A stretch of DNA of 64,000 nt from Neckera pumila (lineage: Eukaryota; Streptophyta; Bryopsida; Hypnales; Neckeraceae): contig OZ018409.1 of assembly GCA_963969595.1 (NCBI GenBank), forward strand, positions 23,034,975 through 23,098,974. Direction: 5' to 3'. The notes beneath the pieces were generated by a model. The model did not search any database. It was given only the letters and a program-made list of their open reading frames with translations, and was not told the origin of the DNA. Below are positions 1-12,261 of the stretch, piece by piece. Each line of letters starts with the position of its first letter. Within the stretch, counting starts at the first letter, position 1. A program made the translations under genes and the position numbers.

Positions 1-1831
1 TTGAATGTCTAATTTGGTTGTTATATGAGTCAGAAGCTTGAATGTATTAAGCCTGGAGTTAAACCCGATGGGGTGTAGTTTGAACTAGAATTTGAGTATT
101 TGAGACAAATTAACAAATTGGAGTTAAGGAGCCAATGTTGAGAGAATGTGTGATGGGAGTTAATTACAAATTGGAGAGAATTGATTATGTAAGATTCTAA
201 GAAGAATGAATTTGTGAGTGTGATTTATAAGTCAGTTAAAATTTGAAGCCAGCATAAGTGGTGATGGAGATTAGTATTGGAGCATATTTCCAAGTTGGTA
301 GAATGTTGGATCACCTAATCATAGAGAGATCAAGTTGTTGCCGATTGCACTAATTTGAGAAGATATTTACCAATTTGGAGTCAAACTGTTCCAGTGAAGC
401 CGGAAACTGAAAGAATTCCAAGTGAGTAAAAGAAGCAAAACAGAAAAGATAAAAGAAAAGTACCAGGCTTGATCTAAGAGATAATGTTTTCATCCCTTGT
501 GGCTATTTAAGAGTGCAGAGTAGAATTGCAATTAGGCCAATTTGGCGAGTATTGAAGTCAAAACCTTTAAGTGTGCTTTCCCGGTTGTTATTGTCTATTA
601 GTAGTAAATCTTTAATTGAATTTCTCCCTAGGACGAACTTATTTTACTATTGGGTAGTTTTTGAAAGATTAAGAATTATCCTATTTCTACAAGAACTAAA
701 CCATCAAAAGTCCCACTTTTAACTCATGTCTCTATTTCTCCTTACATCATGATGAAATACTTTGAAATTCAATCCCATATGCTTGTAGGCCAGAATCGTG
801 TGATTGTAATGAGTGTGTAAAGTTTTTAGTTGGATTCATTTGTCCTTTTTGGTGTATTTTGGATGTTTTTTATTGGCTAGTTGGAAACTTGATTCTTGTT
901 TTGTTGTTCAAATTGGTGATTTAATGTGTTATTTTATTATTTGTAGGGCGGATTGTGCATGTGCAATACCAAGTCGGAGTAAGTGTGTTGGTGTGGTGAG
1001 TTGCCAATTAGTCCAATTGAAATTGTTAGTGGTCTAAATTAGAATTCTAGTTGGCAACTTATGTGTTCCAATGGGATTTTTGTTGTGTAACTTATGTGTT
1101 CCAATGGGATTTTAGTTGCCTAGTTAGGAAGTTGGTAAGTAACCGCTTGTAAGTGCCTATTAGTTTGGAAAGTTCCATTTGATTTGGACCCACTTTGTGA
1201 ATGGCTTGTCCAAGTAGCCCCAAGTGGATGTCTAATTTTTTTGTTTTTTTGTGTGTTATGTGATGTGTGTTAGTGTGTAAGAAAGATTGTGGAATTTGAT
1301 GATGGATTATTTTGAAATGATAGAAACACTAGTTGATGGAAGTGTCATGTGGTACATGACAAACTTTTGCTCAAGTGAATGAGGAAATTGTAGTATGGTG
1401 ATTTGTTCATCAAATGAATTCAATTAAATATGACAATATATTAGCCTAATTGGTCCTTTTGTAATGTTTACGGATGCTTATAATGCTGAAACGATTGAAG
1501 CAATGAAAGAATGAGCTAAAAATCCAAATAAAAAATTTATAAAAATAAGTGATTGCAATTGCTCATTTCCAATTTGTGTGTGCAGTGTTGTTTTAGTGTG
1601 AATGATGATTTCCAAGTTGGAATGTTGAGTATTATTTGAATTAATTGAATGTTTTTGCAAGTAGAGGCAAGTGAAAAATTGTGTGGTTAATGTCTGTGCT
1701 TTATGAGTGAATTTTGATCAGGAGAATGTGTAGTTTCAAATTAAGAAATGTTGTCTAATGCCAATAAGGGCTTGGAAGTTTGAAGGAATGATTTATAGTA
1801 ATTCATAAGAGAAATGTGTCATTGATTTACC
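1..1831. other. AT-rich intergenic DNA, G-biased top strand
   Basis: No gene is recognisable. The plus strand is visibly richer in G than in C over most of this stretch, unlike the more balanced DNA that follows, which could reflect an old transcribed or retroelement-derived unit. Open frames here are short and show no domain. A 25-base direct repeat with a period of about 33 bases lies at 1056-1113. Confidence 0.4.
1056..1113. repeat. two-copy direct repeat, 33-bp period
   Basis: The motif ACTTATGTGTTCCAATGGG occurs twice, in 1056-1080 and 1089-1113, within otherwise non-repeated DNA. A simple local duplication. Confidence 0.8.
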
Positions 1832-2125
1832 ATTAGGAAAAATTTCAGCCCTCCAAAAGGCCGCGAGTTTGGCACTCGCCAGGTGCAATTATGAAAAAAA
1901 ACAAAATAAAAAATTATTTTTTAATATTTAAAAATTGGGTGCTGACGTGGCACTAGTAGTACCACGTCAAATTTATATTTTTTTAATTCTTTTTTAATTC
2001 TTTTTTTTCAAAAAAGATTATTTTTTTAAGAATTTTTTTTTTTTTATTCATTCTAAAATTGCACCAAAGGGGGCCCGTAAATCAATTCCTTAGCAGCCTT
2101 CTTGAGGGCTGAATTTTTTCCTAAT
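1832..2125. mobile_element. MITE, ATTAGGAAAAATTTCAG family, copy 1
   Basis: Terminal inverted repeats of about 30 bases begin ATTAGGAAAAATTTCAGCCC on the left and have the reverse complement ending CTAAT on the right. The interior is AT-rich and carries a perfect short hairpin, GACGTGG...CCACGTC, at 1944-1968. There is no coding capacity. Five further copies share these ends. The superfamily is not assigned because no clean target duplication could be seen. Confidence 0.8.
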
Positions 2126-3479
2126 GATTAGTTCAAGTTGGGAATGTTTAGCTTGAATGTTGTCTTATAAATAATTCTCAGTTGGTTTAGTTTGTGAGTA
2201 AATATCAATTATTCCATCATTGTGCTTACTTGAGTATTTTCAAATGAGAGATTGTGTATTTTTAAGTTGTGTTACCTAGGAATTAATAAGGAATTACTCT
2301 ATACATCATAAATAGTATAGAAATTTCCTACTTGACCACCTTCCTTGGAACTAACCTATTATACTAAATTGGTCATTTCTAATATGGACATTATTCTTCT
2401 TCTACAAAGTGTGTGAAAATTTGATGTAGATAAAAAATACTATTCATGTAAAAAAATACCATCATTTTGCAATGATTTTGAATGAGAGACAATCAATAAT
2501 TATGTGTCATGAACAATCAATAGTTAACCACTTTTTGAATAGTGAATTAAGACTTAAAACAAACTTAGGTGTTTTTTAATATTCATATAATGGATTTATC
2601 TGAAAAATCTCCTACACCTAGAGTTGTTGAGACTTTGCCTTCCTATACATCACTTGACAAGGGTTTGAAATAGAATTTTACAAATGGGTGAATAGGCAAT
2701 TACAAATATTTTTTGTCCATTGCAGACCCTCCTGTGAGGAATAAATCTTTTCATCCCTGACCATATCATTACAATTTTTATTTTATTTTTTTACACATGG
2801 TGAACATCTCATTTTATACCAAAGAAAGTCATTTTTTTTTATAAGAATGGGATCCCATTCCATTGGCTAACAAGGATTCTTTTAAATATAGAATAATTGT
2901 TTAGTTCTTCAAACATAGGATAAAATGGACGGCGTGGAAGATTTTTCAAGTCCAAGATGTTAATCTTGAAAAGCATAATGTTTGTCTTAACTCACTATTA
3001 AAAAGATGGTCCACTATCCTTTCCTTTATGACACAAGAACATTAATTGACTATCAATCAAATTCATTGCATTGTGATGGTACTTATATTTGAGCAATGTT
3101 TTTTTATCCACATCAAATTTATACAAATGACGATACTTGCACATGATTTCAACTTACAAATATACTAGGAGAACACAATGAGCAAAATCCTTAGTTATAA
3201 ACTTGGTGAGAGCAACTATAAATTATAAGGTCTAGTTTGTTTAAAAGATGTAAACAAAGTAGTTCCAAAATAGTCCTTAGAAATTTGGTTTATGGAACAT
3301 TATAAGAACATATTTGAGACAATCTCCAAAATATTCCAAAATGTCTTTATAACATTATTTAACAATCTTCAATGAGAATCATGCTCACCTTTGTGATTTT
3401 TTCAATTGTCAAACATCAATCATTTATTTTTTGAATTTCAAAGTAAATTTTTTCACTAATTTTTCTTGCTTTATCCAAA
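2126..3479. other. intergenic, nothing recognised
   Basis: AT-rich DNA with no convincing ORF, RNA gene or terminal repeats seen. Confidence 0.4.
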
Positions 3480-4065
3480 GGGTGCTCTATAAGTATGCCA
3501 TTAGATAGACTCTTGTGCCATAGAACACTCTTTAGATACTAAGAGCCATTTTTTGGTGTCAAAAGACCCTACTCTCTATTTTGGGGCAATCATTTGAAGG
3601 TCTTTGGTTCTTTGTAAAGGTCCTTTTGAGCCAATAAAAAGCTCGTTGGTGCTAAAGAGTCACTGTCAAAGGGCTCTCCCTTATTTTTTTGTGTATGCGT
3701 AGATAGACTCTTGGTGCTATAGAAGGCTTTTCAATTTGAGGAGACATTTATTTTGGGGTTCATTTGAAGGCTCTTTGTAGACCTCAAAGGGCTCTTCGGA
3801 TCCAAGGAGCCATTTCTTAATGCCAAGGAATTCTTCCCTAAGTTTTTTGGTATATCATTAGGTAACCTCTCAATGCCATAGAAGACTCCTTAGATCCGAG
3901 GAGCTATTGGTCTTTGGTACTTTTTAAAGGTCCCTCCAAGCCAATGGAAGGCTCTTTGTAGGCAAAGGAAGGTTCCTCATGCTGAGGAGCCATTTCTTGG
4001 TGCCAAAGGCTCTCCCTTAAATTTTTTTGTAGGTCATTAGTTAGACTCTTTGCAGCAGAGCACTC
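3480..4065. repeat. degenerate tandem array, about 160-200 bp units
   Basis: At least four diverged units carry the anchor (CAT)TAGATAGACTCT..TGCCATAGAA near 3499, 3697, 3853 and 4033. Other shared modules are 'gaggagccatt', 'aaaggctctccctta' and 'tttttttgt(a)'. Unit lengths vary (about 198, 156 and 180 bp). This looks like an old satellite or expanded minisatellite; no continuous protein frame is maintained. Confidence 0.7.
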
Positions 4066-6391
4066 TCGATCATACATTATCTTGAAAATTCTTCCATGAT
4101 CTGTGGATTTTTGGGATCCATCTCGGTAATTATTAATAATTTAGAGCTAGTAATCAAACTTCTTTTTGTTCCCTTACAATGCAAGTTCATTTCCTCTATC
4201 AACAGTGATCCAATTAAGCAAATTGAACAAAGTCAGTTTATGTTTTCTTGCAAGGTCTAAATACAAAAGTGTTAAGTTTGTAGAATACCGCCATTTTAAC
4301 TAATTTTTGGTTATTATCAATAATTCAAGATTGAAGTAAATTGGTCACCATTTTATATTTTGTTGAATGACATATGAAGGAGGATTTGAATACACTTCAA
4401 AATCATATTTGGAAATAATGTGCAAAGATATCAAGGCTTCAAGTTTTATTAATGTCATAGAAATGCACAAAAGCAGCCACGGAAAAAGAATAAAGATTGT
4501 GTGATTGAATTGCGTAATGTCCTAGCTTATGGAAACGCAATGATATCGCCAAGGAATATTCTAGAGACTTTTATTCACATGACATTATGAAACCATTTCA
4601 AGGAAGGTAATGTTTCCAATGAAAATTTATAATTCCTTTCAAACAATACCAAGGTCTAAAGTTGACCAAATTTATTCCTATGTTCAATGAATGTCTGATG
4701 ATCAACATACATGTCATCAAAGTGTACACTACTAAGTGTATTTTGCTAAAGTAGCAAGACATCTAAATGTGTCAAATGCCAAAAAGCGCCACTTAATCAA
4801 GGACTCACACTAAATACATCTTCTAAATCCATATGTACCAATCCTTGAAAAACGATTTTAAGACATTTATCTACCACAAAAACTTTCACCTTCATAACTT
4901 TTGCATACAATATCTAAAAGATGCATTCTTTGGTGCATTGAAATCTCCAAGTATATGCCAACAAAAAGATATAAACTTTTTACAGATCTCAAAATAAAAC
5001 ATGTTCACAATTGAATAGTGACGATTTTAGGTGTCCTTTCTTATCTCATCTATAAATGGTTGATAGTAGAAGATTCCATATGGGACCGGCCGTCACCACC
5101 AATCCCTTCATGATTTGATAGTGATAGACCCTCTTTATAGGTCATATTTTTGTTACTTAATGGGGGGTATTCCCTAAAAGGACAGTTGTTCGTTGAATGG
5201 ACAATTGAAAATCCGATTAGGCCTCTATGAAGTGAATTTTGGTCGGATATTCACAAAATTTGACTATAAGGTTTGAACATGTTTCTCCTTAGTGGTAATG
5301 TAAATTTTTTTTCTGATCAGATGCTTGGATCAAAAGTTTTGCTGCCTTGAATTTTTAGGGCAGTCTAGGCAATTTGGGCATCTTTTTTGAAATCCTTATA
5401 AACTCTAGAAATTTGGCATGTATGTAACTAATAAAATATGACAAACAAACAAATTTTAGTTCCCAAATTACATTTAAAGAGGAGTCAAACTTTGTTACAG
5501 TAGTTTCAAGAAAAAACATTTCTTTTAACTTCAAGCCCTATTGCAATTTGTGAAATCAAAGTTCTTGAAATTCTTTGTAGATGTTCCAAATGTTTGTCCT
5601 TAACTTTTGACTATTTCAATTTCAAATAATTTTTTTTTTCATTGCTGAAGAAATCATCAAAAAATGACTAGTGCATTGCCAGTTCACTTAATCCCTAAGT
5701 GCCAAAGCCTTTCCAAGTGTGTTTTTCCTTTGAAAAAAGAGCATGAGCTTATAGTTATCTCTAATGAAGCAAATTTTTTGTTTTTCAACATCTAACCGTA
5801 TAGATGTTTAGAGAGTTTGCTTACTAGTATGCTTACCAATTTTGAGTGTAAAATTGCATAGGAGTTGTGAGATTATAACAAGAGAAATGTAAATATCCTA
5901 TTTTTAGTGTGTTGCCTCTCCCCACAATGTTTGAGAAATTTGCATATAAAAGTTTTTTGGGGTTGGATGTGACATGAACAACTTGAAATTGCGTTAGCAC
6001 ACTAAAATGCACTTCTAAGAAACTTAAGTTCAAATGAATATCTATGAAACTCATTACACAATCCACCTTGTAGTTGTTGAAACGCAATTTTATTTGATAA
6101 GTAGAAATTGTAAAAAACTCCAAGTTAACCTTTGCATGTTTAAATTTTCAACGGTGAAAATCATGAAAACACCTTACTCTTTCCATTGGGACCATTTTCA
6201 AAGCAAATGGATAAGAACAACTTTTTAGATCTCAAATCAAGTGAAATTGGCAAGCTTTGTTCAAAGCTGGGAAATCAAGTAAAAATTGCAAGCTTTACTC
6301 TTCCACTAATGATATATATATATATACCTTTGAGGACCTCTCAAAAATCAAATAGTTACCTTTTTTAGTGAAAAATAAAAGTTTCCAATAG
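4066..6391. other. intergenic, nothing firm
   Basis: AT-rich sequence with scattered phrases resembling interior parts of the TTAA family (for example 'gggcagtctaggcaatttgggca' near 5360) but no clear element ends. Short ORFs at 5833-6228 have no recognisable domain. Confidence 0.35.
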
Positions 6392-6512
6392 TTAACCTTC
6401 AATACTGCCCTAAAAAAAAATTTAACCGGTCAAAGGAATTTAACTGCCTATGTCCAGACAAGCCTGAAATTTGGAGCAACCATATTTGGTCGCTTAGGCA
6501 GTATAGGGTTAA
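6392..6512. mobile_element. short TTAA-flanked MITE
   Basis: A 121-bp segment begins TTAACCTTCAATACTGCC and ends GGCAGTATAGGGTTAA, so its TIRs share the module ATACTGCC and it is bounded by TTAA on both sides. The interior is unrelated to the abundant TTAA family. It may be a third group using the same target. Confidence 0.55.
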
Positions 6513-7528
6513 CCTTTGTACATTGCAAGGCGATTTGGAGTAAACTAGACTCCATATTTGCTTCTGAAAGTTTTCATATGTGAACCTAACATCATATACT
6601 TATGAAGGATGAAAATTTGCATTTTTGTACAGAGCAGAAAATTTGTTTCTAAGAGGGCTCAAAATCTATTTATCATGTTTTGTAGGTGTGAAAAAAAAAG
6701 TTAGTATGCTTGATTGGGATTGCATAAGAATTGAATGTTAATTACATGAGACACAAAAAAAATGCCAATTGAATTCTATATTATACAAAATTCTTGAATG
6801 TCACAATAGGCAAATTTGAAAAGATTATGCACAATGTTAAAGTGGTCATTCAAAGCCTGCATCCTACATTTATCTCCCCGCAACCAAGGGAAAATATTTA
6901 AAAAATTACCTCTAATTTGTGGTTGCTTCGTGTCCTCCATTTTTTACCTCCCCTACTATGTTCTTCACGATCCTACTTGATTTGGGGTCTCTAATTCCAA
7001 ATTTGATTTCCAAAATTCCAAAATTTATCATAGGTGGCAAATAAAAAATTCCAATGTATTCCCGTGGGCAAAACCATAGACTTCAAATGACTACTTTAAT
7101 GTCCACTAAAGATTATTGTATCCTATTGTAGCCCATACATTTAGGTTAGATTTGGCACCTGCAAACAAAAATAATTTAGTTTTGGCATTTGGAAAATTCA
7201 AAACTCAAAGTCAAGCAAATTTTCTTGACTTTTGGCATACATAACTCTCCCGGATTTTTTTATACTCCTCATTGCAATAATGCTTCTTTTTTTTCTATTC
7301 ATGTATAAATGTGTTGACTTCCTTTTTAAGAAAAATTTGAAGAATATTTTTTGGATAGTCAGAATTGGCAACAATGAAAATTTTCTCGCATTTTCATAAA
7401 TAGGTGTACAATTTCTCATATTTTAGACATGTTCCAAATTTTCCCAAATTATTTATGAAATTGACCTACGTGTAGGGTATACTACATACCTTGGGACGAA
7501 CTCATGTAACTTACTTCTTCTTCTTTTC
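6513..7528. other. intergenic, nothing recognised
   Basis: AT-rich, with only short ORFs lacking domain signals. Confidence 0.4.
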
Positions 7529-7839
7529 TTGAAACACATGGACAATTTCCATTGAAAGGGAAATAGTACACGGAACCAGAGAGACAAGCTCTAGGCGAAG
7601 ATTTTTACCCTGTAACTTACTTTATCCAACTGAAAGCGTTCTTCAATGGTCCATTTTGTTAAAAAAAAAAGAAAAAAAAGAAAAAGAAAAAGCGTTCTTC
7701 AATGATTTTTTTCTTGAAACACATGGACAATTTCCATTGATAGAGGAGTTCTTCAATGATTCATTTTCCACTCCAACACATCCGTCTAAAAGGAAAAGGA
7801 GCTGTTTCCCTTATCAATGGAAATTGTCCATGTTTCAAG
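7529..7839. repeat. 26-bp motif in two direct and one inverted copy
   Basis: GAAACACATGGACAATTTCC lies in the plus orientation at about 7529-7554 and 7713-7740. Its reverse complement is at about 7813-7839, so the last two could fold into a hairpin with a loop of about 70 bases. A/G-rich tracts separate the copies. A 119-codon ORF spanning the area is low complexity (Lys/Glu/Phe-rich) and is not called a gene. Confidence 0.6.
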
Positions 7840-8369
7840 AAAAAAAAAAAAAAAAAAGGGAAAGGGGTCCCTTTCTCTTTTGGCCGTTTGGGTACGTAGT
7901 GGGAACAACTTCACTTACTCATGAAAAAGGGGCTCATCCACCCTCTCACTGTACTCGAATAATAATTAGAATAGTTCCGTATGCGAGTGACAGATGTCAG
8001 TTGCGTATTCGTTAGTGAAATGGATTCACACTAAGGGGAAGGCTCTTGGCTACAGGACAATGTTGTTGTTATTTTATTTATTTTTTACTCCGTACTATTT
8101 ATTTATTTTTGAAGCAAATTCATTCATTCATTGCACAGCAACAACAAACAGATTGAAACCTTGGAACAATTTTCAAAGCCTCTGTACCTGACGGAAACCG
8201 TCTGCAGTGTGTTTCTGCAACACACTTGTTTTAAATATTAAAAAAAAATAAAAATAAAAAATGGATTAATTTCTAGCCCAGCTTACTTAAGCCCTACTGG
8301 GTCTGATGCGGAAAGCCCATTGGGGGCAATTTCGGATCTCACATGCCAATGGCGTGACGTTGAATTTTT

Positions 8370-8640
8370 ATTTTTTTTGAACAAATGGGCAGAACCCATT
8401 GCATTAAAAGAAAAACACAATACAAAGCAGCCAAGCCATGAGGCTGGACAAATGAAGAGAAAATGAGCAATAAGGACCACAAAAAACAAAGAAACCTGAG
8501 AGTTCTAGGAAAAATTACAACTGGGAGGGCCACACCCTTGCCACTTGATAATGCCACCTTCCCTCGATGCTAACAACTTGGAATGGGGCCAGATATTATC
8601 AAATTTGAGCCACACAGAAGTCGCTTGGTGAGGTTCAAGT
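8370..8640 (-). mobile_element. probable 5'-truncated LINE tail
   Basis: On the minus strand the sequence runs through an open stretch into '...cttttaatgcaatgggttctgcccatttgttc' and then an A-rich tail (T-rich on plus at about 8368-8380). That pattern resembles the 3' end of many plant LINE retrotransposons (family knowledge). The minus-strand translation includes FLMQWVLPIC-like text before the tail. No reverse transcriptase is present and no target duplication was found, so this is a suggestion only. Confidence 0.4.
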
Positions 8641-8736
8641 CTAGTGGTCGTTTGGGCTTTAAGTAAAGCCTAACTGCCTGAGTTACATTGAATTGAAGGC
8701 CACTTTTTTACTCTACCTATGGAAGGTGGGTTAAGT

Positions 8737-8957
8737 TAAGGTAGAGGCACTCCAAAGCGTCCCTGAATCCAATGGCCTCCCTTCCTAGGAAGGAGAGTAA
8801 CTTTGAAACGTAAATCTAGGTAGACCATATATAGCTTCTCATTTTGGTCAACAAATAATAAGCTATGTATGGTTTGTCTACATTTAGGTTTTGAAATTAC
8901 TACCCTTCCTAGAAAGGAATGCCATTGGGTCCAGACGCTTCTGGTGCTTCTACTTTA
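8737..8957. mobile_element. foldback MITE, TAAGGTAG family copy 1
   Basis: About 110 bp at each end are inverted copies of each other, so the 221-bp element is almost entirely a hairpin. The left end begins TAAGGTAGAGGCACTCC and the right-end complement begins TAAAGTAGAAGCACC. Matching blocks include AAGCGTC, CCAATGG, TTCCTAGGAAGG and CATAGCTT. The interior loop is only a few bases. Related ends occur at 31329-31647 and 39585-40036. Confidence 0.8.
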
Positions 8958-11016
8958 CCCTCCAAATTGCCACTCTTTTTGCAACTGTACCTAGTTATTA
9001 TTATTAGACAAGTAGCACATTTTTATACTTTCTTGTTGGCAAGTGGAAGGGAGGTTCCAAACCATACAAAGCACATGACATTTGGATACCGTATGCAAAA
9101 GTTTTGAAGGGTCAAAGTTCTTTGGATAGATATTCTAAAATCATTCTTCAATAAACGTACATGTTGATTTTGGAGATGTACATAGAGTGATGATGGTGGT
9201 TGTAGGCAAAATTCAATTTGTGTGTAACCACCTATTACCTCGATTTAATTGAATTGTTCTTTTAATTTGATGCGTAGATTACAAGATTTTTTTTCCAATT
9301 TAAGCAAGACAAAGACAAGAGACTTTGAACCCTTTTGGAGTAAATTTCTGTTCTATAAAAACTAAACCTCTAGACCATTCAATGCTTCATTTTATTAGGT
9401 ATACATCAACAAAAGTTTGAGAAGCAAATTAGGAGGGTAAAGATCACCGTGCAATAAGAGAAGGTAAAAAAAACTAGCAATATACTAGTCATTTTTTATG
9501 CTTTTTTATGTGGTGAGGGTTTTTTCCATTAGATATAAACATTAGAGAATATTAAGGGAAATAATTCAAGAATTTTGAGAGTTTTGGATGATTGCAAGAA
9601 ACATTTGCTAATTTTGTTACTTTTCGCATTATTTGTGTTTTTTTAGAATATTTCAAAATTAGAAAAATACATTTCTTTAAAAAATATGGCTAATGTATAC
9701 ACCTTTAAGAAGATTGTACCATAGGAAGATAAATCATAGAAAATTTCTTTAAGTACAACTAAAAAAAATTAAAAATCTCAAGAAAATAGGTGAATTGATG
9801 TTTCAATTTAAAAAAATAGGAATTTTAAAATAAAATATAATTGGCCATTTGTAACAACTCTATGGAGAAGGTCATTCCTAAAAAAACCAACCAAATAATG
9901 TTTACAAGTTTCAAAATGCAAGTTGAAAGAAGCTTACTTTGTAGACTTCCAAACAATGTAGAACTAGCTCATTTTAAAATTCTTCTGGATGAGTAGCTAC
10001 TAGTCTACTAAGACCATCCCCTCCAAATTTCAGCTCCTAATTCATTTTGGGGACTAGAAATGGTAAGGTTTCACTCCCACCCCCATCCCCCTCCCAAATT
10101 GAGAAGCATTACATGAAATTCAGGTCTATTTTAGATGACAAAACATTTTTGAAAAAAACAATTAGCTAAGGTGTGTAATAGTCATGAGTACCTTTTCTAT
10201 GAGACTTAGTCTTCAAGAGCCATATTGCAAAATTTATGGCAAAAAAAAAAAATTTAGGAAATACAAAGTAGATATATGTATTATGAAAATAGTATAGTGT
10301 TTATCGCAATTGCTCGTTTGTAATTAGATGAAAATGATTTTTTGAAATCTTATTTGGTAGGATCAAGTCTAGAGAATTATAACTCCTCTTGAAATGAATA
10401 GAACATCTATAAGGTAATAGCCCGGGGACCAGAGAAAAATATTATATTAGAGAGGTTATTGCTTTAGAGAGGGACTATGGCATTCATTACGTTTGAAGAT
10501 TTTTTTAGTGAGTTGCAATTTTGTGGCGCTCTTGGATTGAAGTCACATTCACTAGAGCAACATCTGGATTCCAAATTCAATGAAAGTTGCTTTTATTTTT
10601 TTACTTATTTTGAACATTTCTATGCATCCAAGCTAGGACCTAAAGAATAGTCAATCACTTTTTAGAGGTTGATGGCTTACAGAAGTTCACTTTATAGAAG
10701 CTCTATAGAAGCTTTATAAATACCTAGCAAATTTCAAAACTTAATGAAGAATTTAGCAAAAGATGCCCAAACTATCGAAATTATCTAGATTTTGGGGAGA
10801 GCATAACTTTTGATTTCGGCCTTCGATTGGAATTAATTTTAACTTCCAAAGATGAATGTCTCCATCTTATGTCAAATTTTCAAAATTTTCTATTCATTTT
10901 GACTTCATCATTACCAACCCAAATTCCAATTGTCCCTCTAGTGGTGATCTTCAGTGTTTACTATAGTCTTTACAAAATTTTAGGAACAATTAATTACAGG
11001 ACATAAAATCCGTTCC
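8958..11016. other. intergenic, nothing recognised
   Basis: AT-rich DNA with no domain-bearing ORF and no clear terminal repeats. Confidence 0.4.
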
Positions 11017-11241
11017 ACGAAGTAGGACCAGCAAGATAAATTTTGTGTTTTCCGAGATGAAAGTAAAAAAAAAGCCCCCTATTTTGTGTTGTATCTAGGG
11101 GGTATATTGTAGGCCTTTCCTAGCTAATTTGGGATATTTGATCGCAAATATGAATTCCAAATTTGCAAATTTTTTTTTGTGGCAAATAAGAAATTATTGT
11201 GTTTTCCCCCAAGGTAATCCACCCTGCTAGTTCCACTTCGT
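11017..11241. mobile_element. MITE with ACGAAGT ends
   Basis: A 225-bp segment begins ACGAAGTAGGACCAGCA and ends TGCTAGTTCCACTTCGT; both ends continue inward with diverged inverted similarity including 'gtgttttcc'. The interior is AT-rich and non-coding. It is a single copy in the window. Confidence 0.65.
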
Positions 11242-11723
11242 AAGACAAATTTAATGTTCCTCCAATTCATCTCTTACATCTAAGACTTCAATTGAATTGA
11301 AAGCTCCTATCAATCCCTATACTAAATAGTGAAATTGGGTTGCCTTGACAATTAGAATGCCTTACTCCAGAGAAGTTACTCCAATTACCTCATGACTCTT
11401 TGCTTGTCCAGATGGAGGCACAAGCCATTATCTAATCCTGATCTATAAATCAAAACACCAACCCATATTTCCCACATCACTACATCCTTCAAAAGTAACC
11501 GTAAAATTCATATAGTTAGAATGTCAAGAAATTAGTGTGAGGCAACCTAATTTCCCTATTCAGTGTACTGTAGATGATATTTTTGTATAATAGTACCACG
11601 ATAGTACCAACCAAGTACTACTTCGAGGATGTCATGAGGTACAGTACTGGTGGGAACCGCCACTTGGGACAACTGCTAATGTAAAAGTTATGTGGCCTAA
11701 GCTGCTGAGGTGGCATTCCCAGA

Positions 11724-11942
11724 ACGTTGGACGGGGACACTTTAGTACTAATAGGAACCGCCACGTTGGAAAACAACATTCACGTTTCCCAAGCCTGCTG
11801 CCATGGGGAGTTGGGGACCGACACGTCGGAAATTTTGAGGTCCACAAGGCTGACATGTCAGCTGACTTCGACACCCGGGACCCACCACCGTGGACTAATT
11901 CCAACTGGTGCGCTTCACGTGGCGGGAATGTAGCCCCCACGT
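11724..11942 (+). promoter_or_regulatory. cluster of six ACGT-core elements
   Basis: ACGT cores lie at 11724, 11763, 11782, 11823, 11917 and 11939. The one at 11916-11923 reads CACGTGGC, a G-box/ABRE-type site bound by bZIP and bHLH factors in plants. Two of the modules (GGAACCGCCACGTTGGAAA and GGGACCGACACGTCGGAAA) are diverged copies about 61 bp apart. GC content rises sharply here. This looks like the distal promoter of the downstream transcription unit; factor binding is inferred. Confidence 0.55.
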
Positions 11943-12261
11943 CCGCTTCCCAGGAATCTACGAATATTACCCCGATTTGCAAGATTCACGCTCGCTGGCT
12001 GGTGTCACCCTCACAGGCAGTGAGGCTCACAGAGCGTGAACTTCGAGCCAGTGTTTCTGCCGTGATGAGCTCCATCAAAAACTGCGAGACAAGACCCCCG
12101 TAATTTAAGCCAGCGACGGATGGATCAGCGTCCTGTGCACTTCTGCAATAAAACGTCAGCATGCAGATCTCTCATTTCTCTCTCCAAACCTTGAATGCAT
12201 CGATTTTCACCGAGAGAGTGCTTTAATAGAGCTTATAATCTAATTGCGCAGTGTTCCGCTT

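Noticed and set aside
7656..8015. 119-codon ORF
   Set aside because: It starts in A/G-rich low-complexity sequence and crosses an inverted repeat, with no domain.
11632..12103. ORFs of 116 and 137 codons on opposite strands
   Set aside because: They overlap each other in a GC-rich promoter-like block with repeated ACGT modules, and neither has a recognisable domain.
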